Of a DNA stretch of 43,457 nucleotides, positions 1 to 10,556 are shown piece after piece. Numbering within the stretch: the first letter of the stretch is position 1; the number at the start of each line of letters is the position of its first letter. The position numbers were made by a program, and so were the translations under genes. The DNA is from Rikenellaceae bacterium (GTDB lineage Bacteria; Bacteroidota; Bacteroidia; Bacteroidales; UBA932): contig JALFGP010000071.1 in the NCBI GenBank assembly GCA_022777205.1, positions 1-43,457 of the forward strand. Reading direction: 5' to 3'. Below the pieces are notes generated by a model, which saw nothing but the letters and a program-made list of their open reading frames with translations, did no database searches and had not been told where the DNA came from.

Positions 1-959
1 ATCCTTGGATTTTGTGTAAGTATGTTCCTCATAGCCTGTTCCACAGCCCTGCATTCAGAGGCAAGTTCCTGGTCATCCAAAGAACGCATAAATTCTATGG
101 CCTGAATGAAACTGGTTTGCCCTATGAAATTCTGGGTGCCGGCCTCAAACTTCATAGGCAAGGGAGCAAAAGTCGTCTGCTCTAAACTTACATTTCCCAC
201 CATTTCTCCACCGAAGAGGAAAGGAGGCATTTTCTCGAGATATTCATTCTTGCCATAGAGCACTCCGGTGCCGGTTGCGGCATACATCTTATGACCGGAA
301 AAAGCATAGAAATCGCAATCAGTCTTCCGAACATCGATTCCGCAGTGCACTATACCCTGAGCCCCATCGACGAGTACCGGGACCCCTTTTGAATGGCAGA
401 TGCGAACAATTTCATCAACAGGATTCATAATTCCGAGCACATTGGAAACCTGGGTTACAGCCAATATCTTCGTACGGTCATCAATCAGCCTTTCCAGAGC
501 CTGAATGTCAAGTCTTCCATCATCCAGGACTGGTATAAACCTCAATTGGGCTGATTTGCGAAGACAATGCTGCTGCCAAGGTACAAGATTGGAATGATGC
601 TCTGCAGCAGATACTATCACATTGTCCCCTTCTCCGACAAATGCCTCGCAGAAGGAATATGCAACCAGGTTAATGGAAGCAGTGGTGCCTGAAGTGAAGA
701 TGATTTCTGAGGTTGATTCAGCCCCTATGAATTCCCTTACAGCCTCTCTGGCGGTCTCATAGTGTTCCGTGGCCTGATCAGCAAGATGATGGACAGCACG
801 GTGTATGTTTGAATTGGCTGTCCGTGCCCATTCATCCTGCATTTTCAATACAGAATCCAGCCTCTGGGATGTGGCGGCATTGTCAAAATAGACAAGCGGC
901 TTACCGTAAACTGTCCTGGAAAGGGCTGGAAAATATTTTCTTATATCCTGTACAGTCAT
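1..959 (-). CDS. sufS: Cysteine desulfurase, SufS/Csd-type aminotransferase class V (C-terminus truncated by window edge)
   Basis: Not in the ORF track because it runs off the window. Reverse translation from the ATG at 959 reads MTVQDIRKYFPALSRTVYGKPLVYFDNAATSQ...IHRAVHHLADQATEHYE...VSAAEHHSNLVPWQ...DGAQGIVH...FSGHKMYAATGTGVLYGK, with class V aminotransferase motifs and the PLP-lysine SGHK. Confidence 0.93.
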   Translation of the reverse strand, partial: MTVQDIRKYFPALSRTVYGKPLVYFDNAATSQRLDSVLKMQDEWARTANSNIHRAVHHLADQATEHYETAREAVREFIGAESTSEIIFTSGTTASINLVAYSFCEAFVGEGDNVIVSAAEHHSNLVPWQQHCLRKSAQLRFIPVLDDGRLDIQALERLIDDRTKILAVTQVSNVLGIMNPVDEIVRICHSKGVPVLVDGAQGIVHCGIDVRKTDCDFYAFSGHKMYAATGTGVLYGKNEYLEKMPPFLFGGEMVGNVSLEQTTFAPLPMKFEAGTQNFIGQTSFIQAIEFMRSLDDQELASECRAVEQAMRNILTQNPR

Positions 960-982
960 AATCGTTTTAATAATTTGAACCG

Positions 983-990
983 CAAAATTA
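983..990 (-). promoter_or_regulatory. Putative Bacteroidota -7 element (TAATTTTG) for sufS
   Basis: Minus strand TAATTTTG matches TAnnTTTG about 24 bp upstream of the sufS ATG; no clear -33 element. Confidence 0.4.
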
Positions 991-1023
991 CAAAATAGTA
1001 TTCTATCTTGGGATAATTTGTTT

Positions 1024-1031
1024 TAATTTTG
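1024..1031 (+). promoter_or_regulatory. Putative Bacteroidota -7 element (TAATTTTG) for ruvA
   Basis: Plus strand TAATTTTG matches TAnnTTTG upstream of ruvA; divergent from the sufS motif. Confidence 0.4.
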
Positions 1032-1098
1032 CGCCTGCGGCTGATTAATTCAAGTCTCCAAAATGATTAATTTGTGAATATTTCAGAACTGGAACGAT

Positions 1099-1689
1099 AT
1101 GATTGACTACATCAAAGGCGAGATTACGGAATTGAATCCGACAGAAATGACATTGGAGTGTAACGGAATAGGCTATAAAATCCTGATTTCCCTCCAGACC
1201 TACGACAAACTCAAGCAAAGCCGTGATGCCAAAATCTATATCCATCACTATCTGAGGGAAGACGACGAGCAGTATTTCGGGTTTGCGGGAAAGGATGAAA
1301 GGGAATTGTTCCGTCTTCTGATAGGAGTTTCAGGCATAGGTGCAGCAACTGCCAGAATGATGTTGTCATCCTTGAGTTCTGATGAATTGAGGAATGCAAT
1401 TCTATCCGAAGACATCAATAAAATCAAGAGCATCAAGGGAATCGGACTCAAATCCGCCCAGAGACTCATACTTGAACTCAAGGATAAAATTTCAAAAGGT
1501 GAAGGCAGCAGTCAGAACACCATTTTCCAGACATCCGGAGCAAATCCGAATTTGGAAGAAGCAACCACTGCACTCGTTATGCTTGGATTTACAAAACCCA
1601 ATGTTACAAAAGCCCTTGCTGCAGTACTTAAGGAAACACCGGATGCCAATCTGGAACAATTGATTAAATTAGGTCTGAAACGACTCTGA
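1099..1689 (+). CDS. ruvA: Holliday junction branch migration protein RuvA
   Basis: 196 aa, MIDYIKGEITELNPTEMTLECNGIGYKILIS...GVSGIGAATARMMLS...IKGIGLKSAQRLILELKDK: RuvA N-terminal fold and helix-hairpin-helix motifs. Confidence 0.96.
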   Translation: MIDYIKGEITELNPTEMTLECNGIGYKILISLQTYDKLKQSRDAKIYIHHYLREDDEQYFGFAGKDERELFRLLIGVSGIGAATARMMLSSLSSDELRNAILSEDINKIKSIKGIGLKSAQRLILELKDKISKGEGSSQNTIFQTSGANPNLEEATTALVMLGFTKPNVTKALAAVLKETPDANLEQLIKLGLKRL

Positions 1690-1729
1690 GCAAACTGCGA
1701 TAAGTGAGTGGACTGCCCGACAAAAGCTA

Positions 1730-3742
1730 TCACCGTCCGAAATAGACAAGCAAGACAGAAATATCAGACGGGGAAACCCCGGAAATACGTGAAGCCTGAG
1801 CAATGGTCCGCGGAGCATATTTCTTAAGTTTCTGACGACATTCAATTGAGAGGCTCTGCACGCGGTCAAAATCAAAATCCTCAGGAATGATGAGATTCTC
1901 CAGACGGTGAAGTTTGTCAGCCTGCTGTTTTTCCCTGTCAATATATCCCTTGTATTTAATCAGAATATCAGAAACGCTCAAAACAGATTTTCTTGTCTGT
2001 TCATCCAGCACTCCTCCCCTATCCTCAACATCAGGAGCAAGTCCATCGAAATTCTTCAAATTCCTCATAGATTCAAAAAATGCGGAACCTTCAAAAGCAT
2101 TTTCTGAATCAAACCGAAGAACATTATCCATCTCATACTTATCAAAAGTTCCACGTGGAACAATTTCGAATAAATCGGAAACAAAAACATCAGGACGAGA
2201 TACAAGGTCAGAAATGGTTTTCTTATGAGGAATCTCTGCTGAATTCTTCTGGATAAGATAAGAATTCACTATTTCGGGCTTCAATGAAACAGTAGAACAG
2301 AAATCAATAACTTTCTGAACTGATTCATACTTGCGCATTGTAAAATCATATCTTTGCTTATCAGCTAAACCAAGTTCATAAGCGAGCGGGGTGAGTCTGA
2401 AATCAGCATTATCCTGACGCAAAAGAATTCGATATTCTGCTCGTGAAGTAAACATACGATACGGTTCATCCACACCTTTTGTAATAAGGTCATCAATGAG
2501 GACACCTATATAAGCCTGATCTCTTTTGAGTATAAACGGCTCTTTTCCGGCAACCTTCAAATGAGCATTTATACCGGCAATCAAACCTTGTGCAGCAGCC
2601 TCCTCATAACCTGTTGTGCCGTTAACCTGGCCAGCGAGGAATAAACCCGGGATATTTTTCAACTCTAAGGAAGCAGACAACTGGGTAGGGTCAAAATAAT
2701 CATACTCGACTGCATAGGCAGGTCTGAAAATCTTGACATTCTCCAAACCTTTGATATGGTGCAGGGCATTGAGTTGAGTTTCCAATGGCAGTGATGAGGA
2801 AAATCCCTGAAGGTAATACTCATTGGTATATCTCCCCTCTGGTTCGAGAAACAGCTGATGCTCTGTCTTGTCTGCAAAGGTACGGAGCTTATCTTCTATA
2901 CTCGGACAATAGCGAGGACCTATGCCTGTAATTTTGCCGGAGAAAAGAGGTGAATCCATAAATGAATCTCTAAGTATGGAATGTACCTCTTCATTGGTAT
3001 GAAGTATAAAACAAGGCATTTGACCGGGACCTGATTGAGCTGCGGACAGAATAGGTAGATATGAAAATCTCTCCGGGTCAGAATCTCCGGTTTGGACAGG
3101 AAGTGTGCTAACATCAACGGAAGAAATATCTATACGCGGAGGAGTACCGGTTTTCATCCTTCCGGTAACAACGCCCATAGACTTCAACTGTTCCGTGAGA
3201 CCATAGGAAGACAACTCCCCTATCCTTCCGCCTGAAAAATCATTATGACCTATGAAAAGGCGACCGGACAAGAAGGTTCCGGCTGTTAAAACAACTGCTT
3301 GAGATTTGAAAATTGCTCCGGTGGTTGTACGACAGCCCACAATTTTTGAATTCTCAAACAGAAATTCGGTCACAATATCTTGATAAATATCTAATTTACA
3401 AGTAGTTTCGAGAATTTTGCGCCATATTCTTGAAAATCGTTCTTTGTCACATTGTGCTCTCGGACTCCACATTGCAGGACCCTTTGAACGGTTCAGCATT
3501 CTAAACTGAAGAGTGGAAGCATCTGTAACCACACCCATACATCCTCCGAGAGCGTCAATCTCCCGGACAATCTGTCCCTTAGCTATACCACCTACGGCAG
3601 GATTACAGGACATCTGGGCAAACTTATTCATATCCATAGTAATCAGAAGGGTGCGGGAGCCTAAACGGGCGGATGCAACAGCAGACTCGCATCCTGCGTG
3701 ACCGCCTCCGATTACTATTACATCATATTCAAGATTCAGCAT
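1730..3742 (-). CDS. mnmG: tRNA uridine-5-carboxymethylaminomethyl(34) synthesis enzyme MnmG (GidA)
   Basis: 670 aa, [62 protein letters not shown]...[29 protein letters not shown]. Confidence 0.97.
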   Translation of the reverse strand: MLNLEYDVIVIGGGHAGCESAVASARLGSRTLLITMDMNKFAQMSCNPAVGGIAKGQIVREIDALGGCMGVVTDASTLQFRMLNRSKGPAMWSPRAQCDKERFSRIWRKILETTCKLDIYQDIVTEFLFENSKIVGCRTTTGAIFKSQAVVLTAGTFLSGRLFIGHNDFSGGRIGELSSYGLTEQLKSMGVVTGRMKTGTPPRIDISSVDVSTLPVQTGDSDPERFSYLPILSAAQSGPGQMPCFILHTNEEVHSILRDSFMDSPLFSGKITGIGPRYCPSIEDKLRTFADKTEHQLFLEPEGRYTNEYYLQGFSSSLPLETQLNALHHIKGLENVKIFRPAYAVEYDYFDPTQLSASLELKNIPGLFLAGQVNGTTGYEEAAAQGLIAGINAHLKVAGKEPFILKRDQAYIGVLIDDLITKGVDEPYRMFTSRAEYRILLRQDNADFRLTPLAYELGLADKQRYDFTMRKYESVQKVIDFCSTVSLKPEIVNSYLIQKNSAEIPHKKTISDLVSRPDVFVSDLFEIVPRGTFDKYEMDNVLRFDSENAFEGSAFFESMRNLKNFDGLAPDVEDRGGVLDEQTRKSVLSVSDILIKYKGYIDREKQQADKLHRLENLIIPEDFDFDRVQSLSIECRQKLKKYAPRTIAQASRISGVSPSDISVLLVYFGR

Positions 3743-3764
3743 TATTTAATTAGTAATCAAATAA

Positions 3765-4184
3765 TTACAATAATTCACGCAAGGAAAGATAATAATTCTC
3801 CTTCATTCTCATAACTGCGGTTTCCTCTACCGTATGGTCATCATATCCGATCAAATGGAGCAGTCCGTGGATAATGACTCGGTTTAGTTCATCCTTAAAA
3901 TCAGTACCGTACTCAATGGAATTCTCCTTGACAGAATCCACACTGATGAAAAGGTCACCTGAAAGGCTGTCCCCTTCGCAATAATCAAAGGTGATAATGT
4001 CGGTGAAATAATCGTGACCGAGGTATTTCTGATTTATGTCGAGTATATATGGATCCGAACAGAAGATAATGGATATATCTGCTATTCGGCGGATTTCACT
4101 CTCGGCAGCGAGACGGAGCCATTGATTGGTGCAGCGCTTTTCCCTGAACTTGAAATCGACGTCTTGAAAATAGTATGATATCAT
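3765..4184 (-). CDS. ybeY: Endoribonuclease/rRNA maturation factor YbeY
   Basis: ORF extends to 4217; likely start MISYYFQDVD at 4184. Signature HGLLHLIGYDDH near the C-terminus. Confidence 0.93.
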   Translation of the reverse strand: MISYYFQDVDFKFREKRCTNQWLRLAAESEIRRIADISIIFCSDPYILDINQKYLGHDYFTDIITFDYCEGDSLSGDLFISVDSVKENSIEYGTDFKDELNRVIIHGLLHLIGYDDHTVEETAVMRMKENYYLSLRELL

Positions 4185-4253
4185 AAAAAATGCTCTGACA
4201 GAGTGATCGGCTGTCAAAATTCGTTCGCAAATTTACTATATATAAACAAAAAA

Positions 4254-4284
4254 TTTGCTATAAAAATTATTATTTCTAACTTTA
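4254..4284 (+). promoter_or_regulatory. Bacteroidota-type promoter for the TonB-family gene
   Basis: TTTG (4254-4257), exactly 19 nt, then TAACTTTA (4277-4284); fits TTTG-N19-TAnnTTTG with one mismatch. Confidence 0.6.
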
Positions 4285-4339
4285 CACGACTTTATGGGCA
4301 GCGCCCTGCAAAAGGAAACAAATAAAGTAAATCATAGCT

Positions 4340-5029
4340 ATGGAAGTAAAAAAGACACCAAAAGCAAGTCTGGAAAACAAGAGAGCCATATTCATTGAAA
4401 TAGGTCTCATCGTTGCTCTTGCAGTAGTGTACATTGCATTCAACTGGACTTCTAAGGATGTTCAGGTTAGCACTCTCGAAGCAGAAAATCAGGTAGTGCA
4501 GGAAGAGGAAATCATCCCGATTACCCAGGAGACTCCCCCACCGCCACCAGAAGCTCCGAAGATTCCTGTCCTTTCAGACCAGATCGACATCGTGGATGAC
4601 GAAATCGAGGTTGACAACGATTTCCTTTCACTCGAGGACAGCGATGATATGGGTGTTGAAATTATGGACTATGTAGAAAACGTGCAGGAAGAGGTCGTAG
4701 AAGAGGAAGCTATTCCTTTCCAGCTCGTGGAGGAAAAACCTTCATTTATGGGCGGTGATGCGAACCAGTTTTCTGCTTGGGTGAACAAGAGGCTCGTATA
4801 TCCTGAAATCGCTAAGGAAAACGGTGTTCAGGGTCGAGTTACACTCCAGTTCACAGTGGAAAAAGACGGAAGCGTGACAAAGGTCAAAGTTCTTAGGGGC
4901 GTTGACCCGTCTCTTGACAAGGAAGCAGTCAGAGTGGTGTCTATGTCTCCGAAATGGAAGCCTGGCAAGCAAAGAGACAGGGCCGTTCCGGTTACATACA
5001 CATTCCCTGTATATTTCCAGTTGAGATAG
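4340..5029 (+). CDS. TonB-family energy transducer protein
   Basis: 229 aa: single N-terminal TM (IFIEIGLIVALAVVYIAFNW), PPPPPEAP linker, C-terminal TonB domain (YPEIAKENGVQGRVTLQFTVEKDGSVTKVKVLRGVDPSLDKEAVRVV). Confidence 0.93.
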   Translation: MEVKKTPKASLENKRAIFIEIGLIVALAVVYIAFNWTSKDVQVSTLEAENQVVQEEEIIPITQETPPPPPEAPKIPVLSDQIDIVDDEIEVDNDFLSLEDSDDMGVEIMDYVENVQEEVVEEEAIPFQLVEEKPSFMGGDANQFSAWVNKRLVYPEIAKENGVQGRVTLQFTVEKDGSVTKVKVLRGVDPSLDKEAVRVVSMSPKWKPGKQRDRAVPVTYTFPVYFQLR

Positions 5030-5079
5030 CTCCGTGTACATACTACACACACTAAAAATAGCACAAACTACACAAAAAT

Positions 5080-5112
5080 GGGATGGCCAGAAGTGATTTT
5101 GGCTATCCCTTA
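5080..5112. terminator. Putative hairpin terminator after the TonB-family gene
   Basis: GGGATGGCCA ... TGGCTATCCC inverted repeat (9 of 10 pairs) in the intergenic gap before hflX. Confidence 0.5.
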
Positions 5113-5149
5113 TTATTGGAATAAGTAAGTATATTCATATTGCTAAACT

Positions 5150-6349
5150 ATGCTGAATTCAGAGCCTATAATCATTAAAAAATACGTAGAAAAGGCAATA
5201 TTCATAGGTGTGATACGTCAGGACGATGATGAAACAACCGTAAATGAATACCTTGATGAACTCGAATTCCTGGCTGAGACAGCGGGGGTTGAGAAAAGAG
5301 GAAGGTTTGTACAGAAGGTGGACAAGCCTGACCCGAGAAGTTATATAAGAAGCGGTAAATTGGCAGAGATTAAGACCTATATTGATGCAAATGAAATAGA
5401 CGTAGCTATATTCGACGATGAATTGTCTGCCACTCAAATAAGAAATATAGAAAGGGAACTTCAGATAAAGATATTGGACAGAACAAGTCTGATTCTGGAT
5501 ATTTTTGCGCAGAGAGCAAAGACTGCTTATGCAAAAACACAGGTCGAACTTGCTCAATATCAATATCTTCTACCGAGACTTACGAGGATGTGGACCCACC
5601 TGGAGAGACAGAAGGGAGGAATCGGAATGAGAGGCCCTGGAGAGACTCAGATTGAGACCGACCGAAGGATAATTCAGGACAAGATTGCAAGACTCAAAGA
5701 ACAATTGAAGAAGATTGACAGACAAATGGCTTCCCAAAGGGGAAACAGAGGGTCTATGGTAAGGATTGCGCTTGTGGGCTATACCAATGTCGGGAAGAGC
5801 ACACTGATGAATCTGATGGCCAAAACAGACGTTTTTGCTGAGAACAAGCTCTTTGCGACCTTGGACACAACGGTAAGAAAGGTCGTGATTGAGAATGTGC
5901 CATTTCTTTTGAGTGATACTGTGGGATTTATCAGAAAACTGCCTACTCAGCTTGTGGAGGCCTTCAAAAGCACACTTGATGAGGTCAGGGAAGCCGATAT
6001 TCTTATGCACGTTGTGGACATATCACACCCGGGTCACGAAGACCAGATAAGAGTGGTAAATGAAACACTTAGGGACATAGGGGCAGCCGACAAGCCTATA
6101 TATGTAGTCTTCAATAAGATAGATGCTTACAAACACGAAGAATACGACGAGTTCTCTCTTGAACCGAAGAAGCCTGAAAATTACACTCTCGAGGAATATA
6201 ATCATTCCTGGATAGCAAGGGAAAATACTCCTTGCGTGTTCATTTCCGCAAAGCAGAAGATAGGTATTGACAAAATGAGGTCTGACCTATATAAGATGGT
6301 CGCTGAAATACACGCCGGGAGATATCCTTTCGATAATTTCCTGTGGTAG
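5150..6349 (+). CDS. hflX: GTPase HflX
   Basis: 399 aa; GPGETQIETDRR, G1 GYTNVGKSTLMN, DTVGFIRKLPTQLVEAFKSTLDEV, NKID. Confidence 0.97.
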   Translation: MLNSEPIIIKKYVEKAIFIGVIRQDDDETTVNEYLDELEFLAETAGVEKRGRFVQKVDKPDPRSYIRSGKLAEIKTYIDANEIDVAIFDDELSATQIRNIERELQIKILDRTSLILDIFAQRAKTAYAKTQVELAQYQYLLPRLTRMWTHLERQKGGIGMRGPGETQIETDRRIIQDKIARLKEQLKKIDRQMASQRGNRGSMVRIALVGYTNVGKSTLMNLMAKTDVFAENKLFATLDTTVRKVVIENVPFLLSDTVGFIRKLPTQLVEAFKSTLDEVREADILMHVVDISHPGHEDQIRVVNETLRDIGAADKPIYVVFNKIDAYKHEEYDEFSLEPKKPENYTLEEYNHSWIARENTPCVFISAKQKIGIDKMRSDLYKMVAEIHAGRYPFDNFLW

Positions 6350-6359
6350 TGTATCAACA

Positions 6360-6398
6360 AAAAAGCCGGGGATGATAAGTGTCATTCCCGGCTAAATT
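6360..6398. terminator. Bidirectional terminator between convergent hflX and sdhB
   Basis: AGCCGGGGA ... TTCCCGGCT stem with flanking A-rich and T-containing sequence between two convergent genes. Confidence 0.7.
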
Positions 6399-6413
6399 AT
6401 TGATATTCAAGAA

Positions 6414-7193
6414 TTAATCCTTGAATTTTGCAGAGAGGTACTCCCTGTTCAGACGAGCGATATGTCCCACGGTGATATGCTTAGGACATTCCATCTCGCA
6501 GGCCCTGGTGTTGGTGCAGGAACCGAATCCGAGTTCGTCCATCTTTGCAACCATAGCCTTAGCCCTGCGTGCAGCCTCAACCTTACCCTGAGGAAGAAGT
6601 GCGAGCGAGCTGACTCTTGCAGCCACAAAGAGCATTGCAGAACCGTTCTTGCAGGTGGCAACACAAGCACCGCAACCAATACAAGCTGCTCCGTCCATAC
6701 TTTCCTCAGCATTTTCACGCTTGATAGGAATGGCATTGGCATCAGGGACACCGCCAGTGCGGACTGAAACATATCCTCCCGCCTGGAGTATCTTGTCGAA
6801 GGCCTGACGGTCCACAACAAGGTCCTTGATTACAGGGAAACCCTTGCTTCTCCACGGCTCGATGGTGATGGTGTCACCATCCTTGAACTTGCGCATATGG
6901 AGCTGGCAGGTGGTAACCTCATCGTCAGGTCCGTGAGCACGTCCGTTGATGTAAAGTGAGCAGGCTCCGCATATTCCCTCACGGCAGTCGTGATCGAAAG
7001 ACACGGGACCGGAAGACTTGCATCCCTTCTCCACAGCCACAGGGTCCATACCCTCGGTTATAAGCTGCTCATTAAGGATATCAAGCATTTCGAGAAAAGA
7101 GCTGTCAGGAGATATGCCCTTGACCTTGTAGGTCTCGAAATGGCCCTTTTCCTTGGCGTTTTTCTGGCGCCATACTTTCAAAGTCAAATCCAT
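6414..7193 (-). CDS. sdhB: Succinate dehydrogenase/fumarate reductase iron-sulfur subunit
   Basis: 259 aa; [30 protein letters not shown] and [14 protein letters not shown]...[15 protein letters not shown] iron-sulfur ligand sets. Confidence 0.95.
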   Translation of the reverse strand: MDLTLKVWRQKNAKEKGHFETYKVKGISPDSSFLEMLDILNEQLITEGMDPVAVEKGCKSSGPVSFDHDCREGICGACSLYINGRAHGPDDEVTTCQLHMRKFKDGDTITIEPWRSKGFPVIKDLVVDRQAFDKILQAGGYVSVRTGGVPDANAIPIKRENAEESMDGAACIGCGACVATCKNGSAMLFVAARVSSLALLPQGKVEAARRAKAMVAKMDELGFGSCTNTRACEMECPKHITVGHIARLNREYLSAKFKD

Positions 7194-7198
7194 AGTCC

Positions 7199-9145
7199 TT
7201 AATCCTTATAATTTCTTGTTGCGATGTGAATATTCTCGTAGTTGAGAGGTTCCTTATGGAGTTCAGGCTCCTGGCCTTCTCCCTTGTACTCCCACGCAGC
7301 CACGTACATAAAGTTCTTGTCGTCCCTCTTGGTTTCGCCGTCCTCAGTCTGCATTTCCTCACGGAAGTGTCCTCCGCAGGATTCGTTGCGGTGAAGGGCG
7401 TCGATGGCCATAAGTTCTCCGATTTCAAGGAAATCCGCAAGGCGAAGAGCTTTTTCGAGTTCCTGATTGAAGGTTCCCTGCTCTCCTGCCACATAGACAT
7501 TGCTCCAGAACTCCGTCTTGAGGTCCCTGATCATCTTGATACCCTCTTTCAGACCAGCCTCATTGCGGGCCATACCGACGTGCTCCCACATTATGTGACC
7601 GAGTTTCTTATGGATGGAGTCCACGGTTTCGGTACCTTTGATGGAAAGCAGACGCTCAATCTTCTCTCTTACAGCCTTTTCAGCCTCGTCAAACTCAGGG
7701 GCTCCGATATCTGTCTTAGGCTCCTTGAACTTTGAAGCGAGATAATCGCCGATGGTATATGGAAGGATGAAATAACCGTCTGCAAGACCCTGCATAAGCG
7801 CAGATGCTCCGAGGCGGTTTCCACCGTGGTCGGAGAAGTTTGCCTCACCTATTGCATACAGACCCGGAACAGTTGTCTGAAGATTGTAGTCAACCCAAAG
7901 ACCACCCATAGTGTAGTGGATAGCCGGATAGATCATCATAGGCTCCTTATAAGGGTCTGTGGCAGTAATCTTCTCATACATCTGGAAGAGGTTGCCGTAG
8001 CGCTCAGAAATCACCTTCTTGCCCAGACGCTCGATTGCAGTCTTGAAGTCGAGGAATACAGCGAGACCTGTCTCATTCACACCGAAACCGGCATCGCAGC
8101 GCTCCTTTGCTGCACGGGAAGCCACGTCACGAGGCACGAGGTTTCCGAATGCAGGGTAACGGCGCTCGAGATAGTAATCCCTATCCTCTTCCGGAATATC
8201 AGAAGGCTTGATTTCGTGCTTGCGGAGCTTTTCTACATCTTCCTTTTTCTTAGGCACCCAGATACGGCCGTCATTACGCAGAGACTCTGACATAAGAGTC
8301 AGTTTGGACTGCTGCTCGCCGTGTACAGGAATACAGGTAGGGTGAATCTGCGCGAAACAAGGGTTTGCGAAGAAAGCGCCCTTCTTGTAGCACTGCCAAG
8401 CTGCTGAACCATTGGAGTTCATTGCATTGGTTGAGAGGAAATAGGTGTTGCCGTATCCTCCGGAAGCGATTACTACAGCGTGTGCTCCGAAACGCTCGAT
8501 TTCACCTGTAACGAGATTGCGGGCTATGATACCCTTAGCCTCACCATTGATGAGAACAACATCCAGCATCTCGTGACGCGGATATGACTTCACGGTACCT
8601 GCGGCAATCTGGCGGTTCAAAGCGGCATAGGCTCCGAGAAGAAGCTGCTGTCCGGTTTGTCCGCGGGCATAGAAGGTACGGCTAACCTGCGCACCTCCAA
8701 AAGAACGGTTGGCGAGAAGTCCGCCATATTCCCTTGCGAAAGGAACTCCCTGTGCGACACACTGGTCGATGATGTTGTTGCTGACCTCAGCCAGACGATA
8801 GACATTGGCTTCGCGGCTGCGGTAGTCACCTCCCTTGATTGTGTCGTAGAACAGACGATAGATTGAGTCATTGTCGTTCTGATAGTTCTTGGCTGCATTG
8901 ATACCTCCCTGAGCTGCAATTGAGTGCGCCCTGCGCGGAGAATCGCTGATACAGAAGACTTTTACATTGTAGCCGAGTTCGCCGAGTGAAGCAGCTGCAG
9001 ACGCTCCACCGAGACCGGTACCGATGACAATGATTTCCAATTTTTTCTTGTTGCCGGGAGAGACAACTTTGATCTGAGACTTGTGCTTTGTCCATTTTTC
9101 GGCCAAAGGACCCTCAGGAATCTTTGAAATCAATTCTTTTGCCAT
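7199..9145 (-). CDS. sdhA: Succinate dehydrogenase/fumarate reductase flavoprotein subunit
   Basis: ORF extends to 9178; likely start [12 protein letters not shown] at 9145. [73 protein letters not shown]. Confidence 0.96.
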   Translation of the reverse strand: MAKELISKIPEGPLAEKWTKHKSQIKVVSPGNKKKLEIIVIGTGLGGASAAASLGELGYNVKVFCISDSPRRAHSIAAQGGINAAKNYQNDNDSIYRLFYDTIKGGDYRSREANVYRLAEVSNNIIDQCVAQGVPFAREYGGLLANRSFGGAQVSRTFYARGQTGQQLLLGAYAALNRQIAAGTVKSYPRHEMLDVVLINGEAKGIIARNLVTGEIERFGAHAVVIASGGYGNTYFLSTNAMNSNGSAAWQCYKKGAFFANPCFAQIHPTCIPVHGEQQSKLTLMSESLRNDGRIWVPKKKEDVEKLRKHEIKPSDIPEEDRDYYLERRYPAFGNLVPRDVASRAAKERCDAGFGVNETGLAVFLDFKTAIERLGKKVISERYGNLFQMYEKITATDPYKEPMMIYPAIHYTMGGLWVDYNLQTTVPGLYAIGEANFSDHGGNRLGASALMQGLADGYFILPYTIGDYLASKFKEPKTDIGAPEFDEAEKAVREKIERLLSIKGTETVDSIHKKLGHIMWEHVGMARNEAGLKEGIKMIRDLKTEFWSNVYVAGEQGTFNQELEKALRLADFLEIGELMAIDALHRNESCGGHFREEMQTEDGETKRDDKNFMYVAAWEYKGEGQEPELHKEPLNYENIHIATRNYKD

Positions 9146-9180
9146 TATATATAAAGGTTTATAGATATTGCGTAACAATT

Positions 9181-9230
9181 AGCCTGCAAAAATAATAAAA
9201 CTTTCATCAAGTTCCACCATTTTGCAGGCT
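9181..9230. repeat. Perfect 11-bp inverted repeat upstream of sdhA / downstream of ruvB
   Basis: AGCCTGCAAAA (9181-9191) and TTTTGCAGGCT (9220-9230), 28-nt spacer. Confidence 0.7.
9187..9194 (-). promoter_or_regulatory. Putative -7 element (TATTTTTG) for sdhAB
   Basis: Minus strand TATTTTTG matches TAnnTTTG about 42 bp upstream of the sdhA ATG and overlaps one arm of the inverted repeat. Confidence 0.45.
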
Positions 9231-9252
9231 GAAAATAGGCTATGTAAGAAGA

Positions 9253-10278
9253 TTAATCGAAAAGCAGGTTTTCGTCGGGTGCAGCCCTGTCCAATCCGAG
9301 GTGCCTGTAGGCCAATTCGGTCACTTCCCTACCCCTCGGTGTCCTGACTATAAAACCTTCTTTGATGAGGAATGGCTCATAGACTTCCTCGAGAGTACCC
9401 TGGTCCTCCCCCACCGCCGTGGCAATGGTATTTGCTCCCACAGGTCCGCCCTTGAACTTCGTGATGATGGTCTTGAGTATCTTGTTGTCTATGGCATCCA
9501 GTCCCCTCTTGTCTATGTTCAGAGCATCCAGGGCGTAACGCGCTATCTTGAGGTCAATCACCCCATTGCCTACAACCTGGGCAAAATCCCTTACCCTGCG
9601 CAAAAGCGAATTGGCTATACGTGGAGTACCCCGGCTTCTGAGGGCAACCTCGTGGGCAGCCTCCGCATCTATATCCACCTTAAGTATTGATGCACTGCGA
9701 CATACGATTTTTTCCAAAGTGGAAGTATCATAATATTCCAATGCGCATTTGATGCCGAAACGGGCCCTCAGCGGCGAAGTCAGAAGTCCGCTGCGGGTGG
9801 TGGCTCCAACCAAAGTGAAAGGATTGAGGGAAAGTCTTATGGAACGGGCTCCAGGACCCTTGTCCACCATTATGTCTATCACGAAGTCTTCCATCGCGGA
9901 ATACAGATACTCTTCCACCACAGGCGATAGCCTGTGTATTTCGTCAATGAAAAGCACGTCACCTTCCTCAAGTGAGGTCAAAAGTCCCGCGAGGTCCCCC
10001 GGTTTGTCCAGCACAGGCCCTGATGTCACCTTCATATTCACTCCGAGTTCATTGGCGATGATATGTGCAAGTGTGGTCTTGCCCAAACCCGGAGGTCCGT
10101 GAAAGAGTACGTGATCAAGTGTCTCCCCTCTCATTTTGGCAGCCGCAACGAAGATTTTCAGATTCCGTACTATCTTCTCCTGTCCGGAGAAATCCTCAAG
10201 TTCCTGCGGTCTTATTATTCCGTCTATTTCCTTATCTTTGCCCGCATTCACGTCGTGCGGATTGAAATCAGTCGCCAT
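9253..10278 (-). CDS. ruvB: Holliday junction branch migration DNA helicase RuvB
   Basis: ORF extends to 10305; likely start MATDFNPHD at 10278. [65 protein letters not shown]. Confidence 0.97.
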   Translation of the reverse strand: MATDFNPHDVNAGKDKEIDGIIRPQELEDFSGQEKIVRNLKIFVAAAKMRGETLDHVLFHGPPGLGKTTLAHIIANELGVNMKVTSGPVLDKPGDLAGLLTSLEEGDVLFIDEIHRLSPVVEEYLYSAMEDFVIDIMVDKGPGARSIRLSLNPFTLVGATTRSGLLTSPLRARFGIKCALEYYDTSTLEKIVCRSASILKVDIDAEAAHEVALRSRGTPRIANSLLRRVRDFAQVVGNGVIDLKIARYALDALNIDKRGLDAIDNKILKTIITKFKGGPVGANTIATAVGEDQGTLEEVYEPFLIKEGFIVRTPRGREVTELAYRHLGLDRAAPDENLLFD

Positions 10279-10343
10279 CGGCATCAAAATTAATATTGAA
10301 TACAAAGATAAATTTAATTTTAATTCTAATGATGATATATCTT

Positions 10344-10552
10344 TGTTGAAAATGTTGATAACATAGACAAGCTTCGGAATATCAATATATTATAATGTTA
10401 AAAACTGTTGATTTCGCTATGGAAAAATTCTTGGAAAATAGTTTTTGAAAAGTTTGGAAGTTTGAAAAAATCACGGATATGTACGAATAAAATTCTTATG
10501 CAAAATTAGTTTTCATTAGATTTGCACAGGTTTTCAACAGGTTTTCAACAGG
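10344..10552. promoter_or_regulatory. AT-rich intergenic region with DnaA-box-like 9-mers; candidate replication origin or mfd regulatory region
   Basis: TGTTGAAAA (10344-10352), TGTTGATAA (10353-10361), TGTTGATTT (10406-10414), TTTTCAACA (10531-10539), TTTTCAACA (10542-10550); left and right groups are in opposite orientation. Confidence 0.35.
10517..10524 (+). promoter_or_regulatory. Putative -7 element (TAGATTTG) for mfd
   Basis: TAGATTTG matches TAnnTTTG 33 bp upstream of the mfd ATG. Confidence 0.4.
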
Positions 10553-10556
10553 TAAA

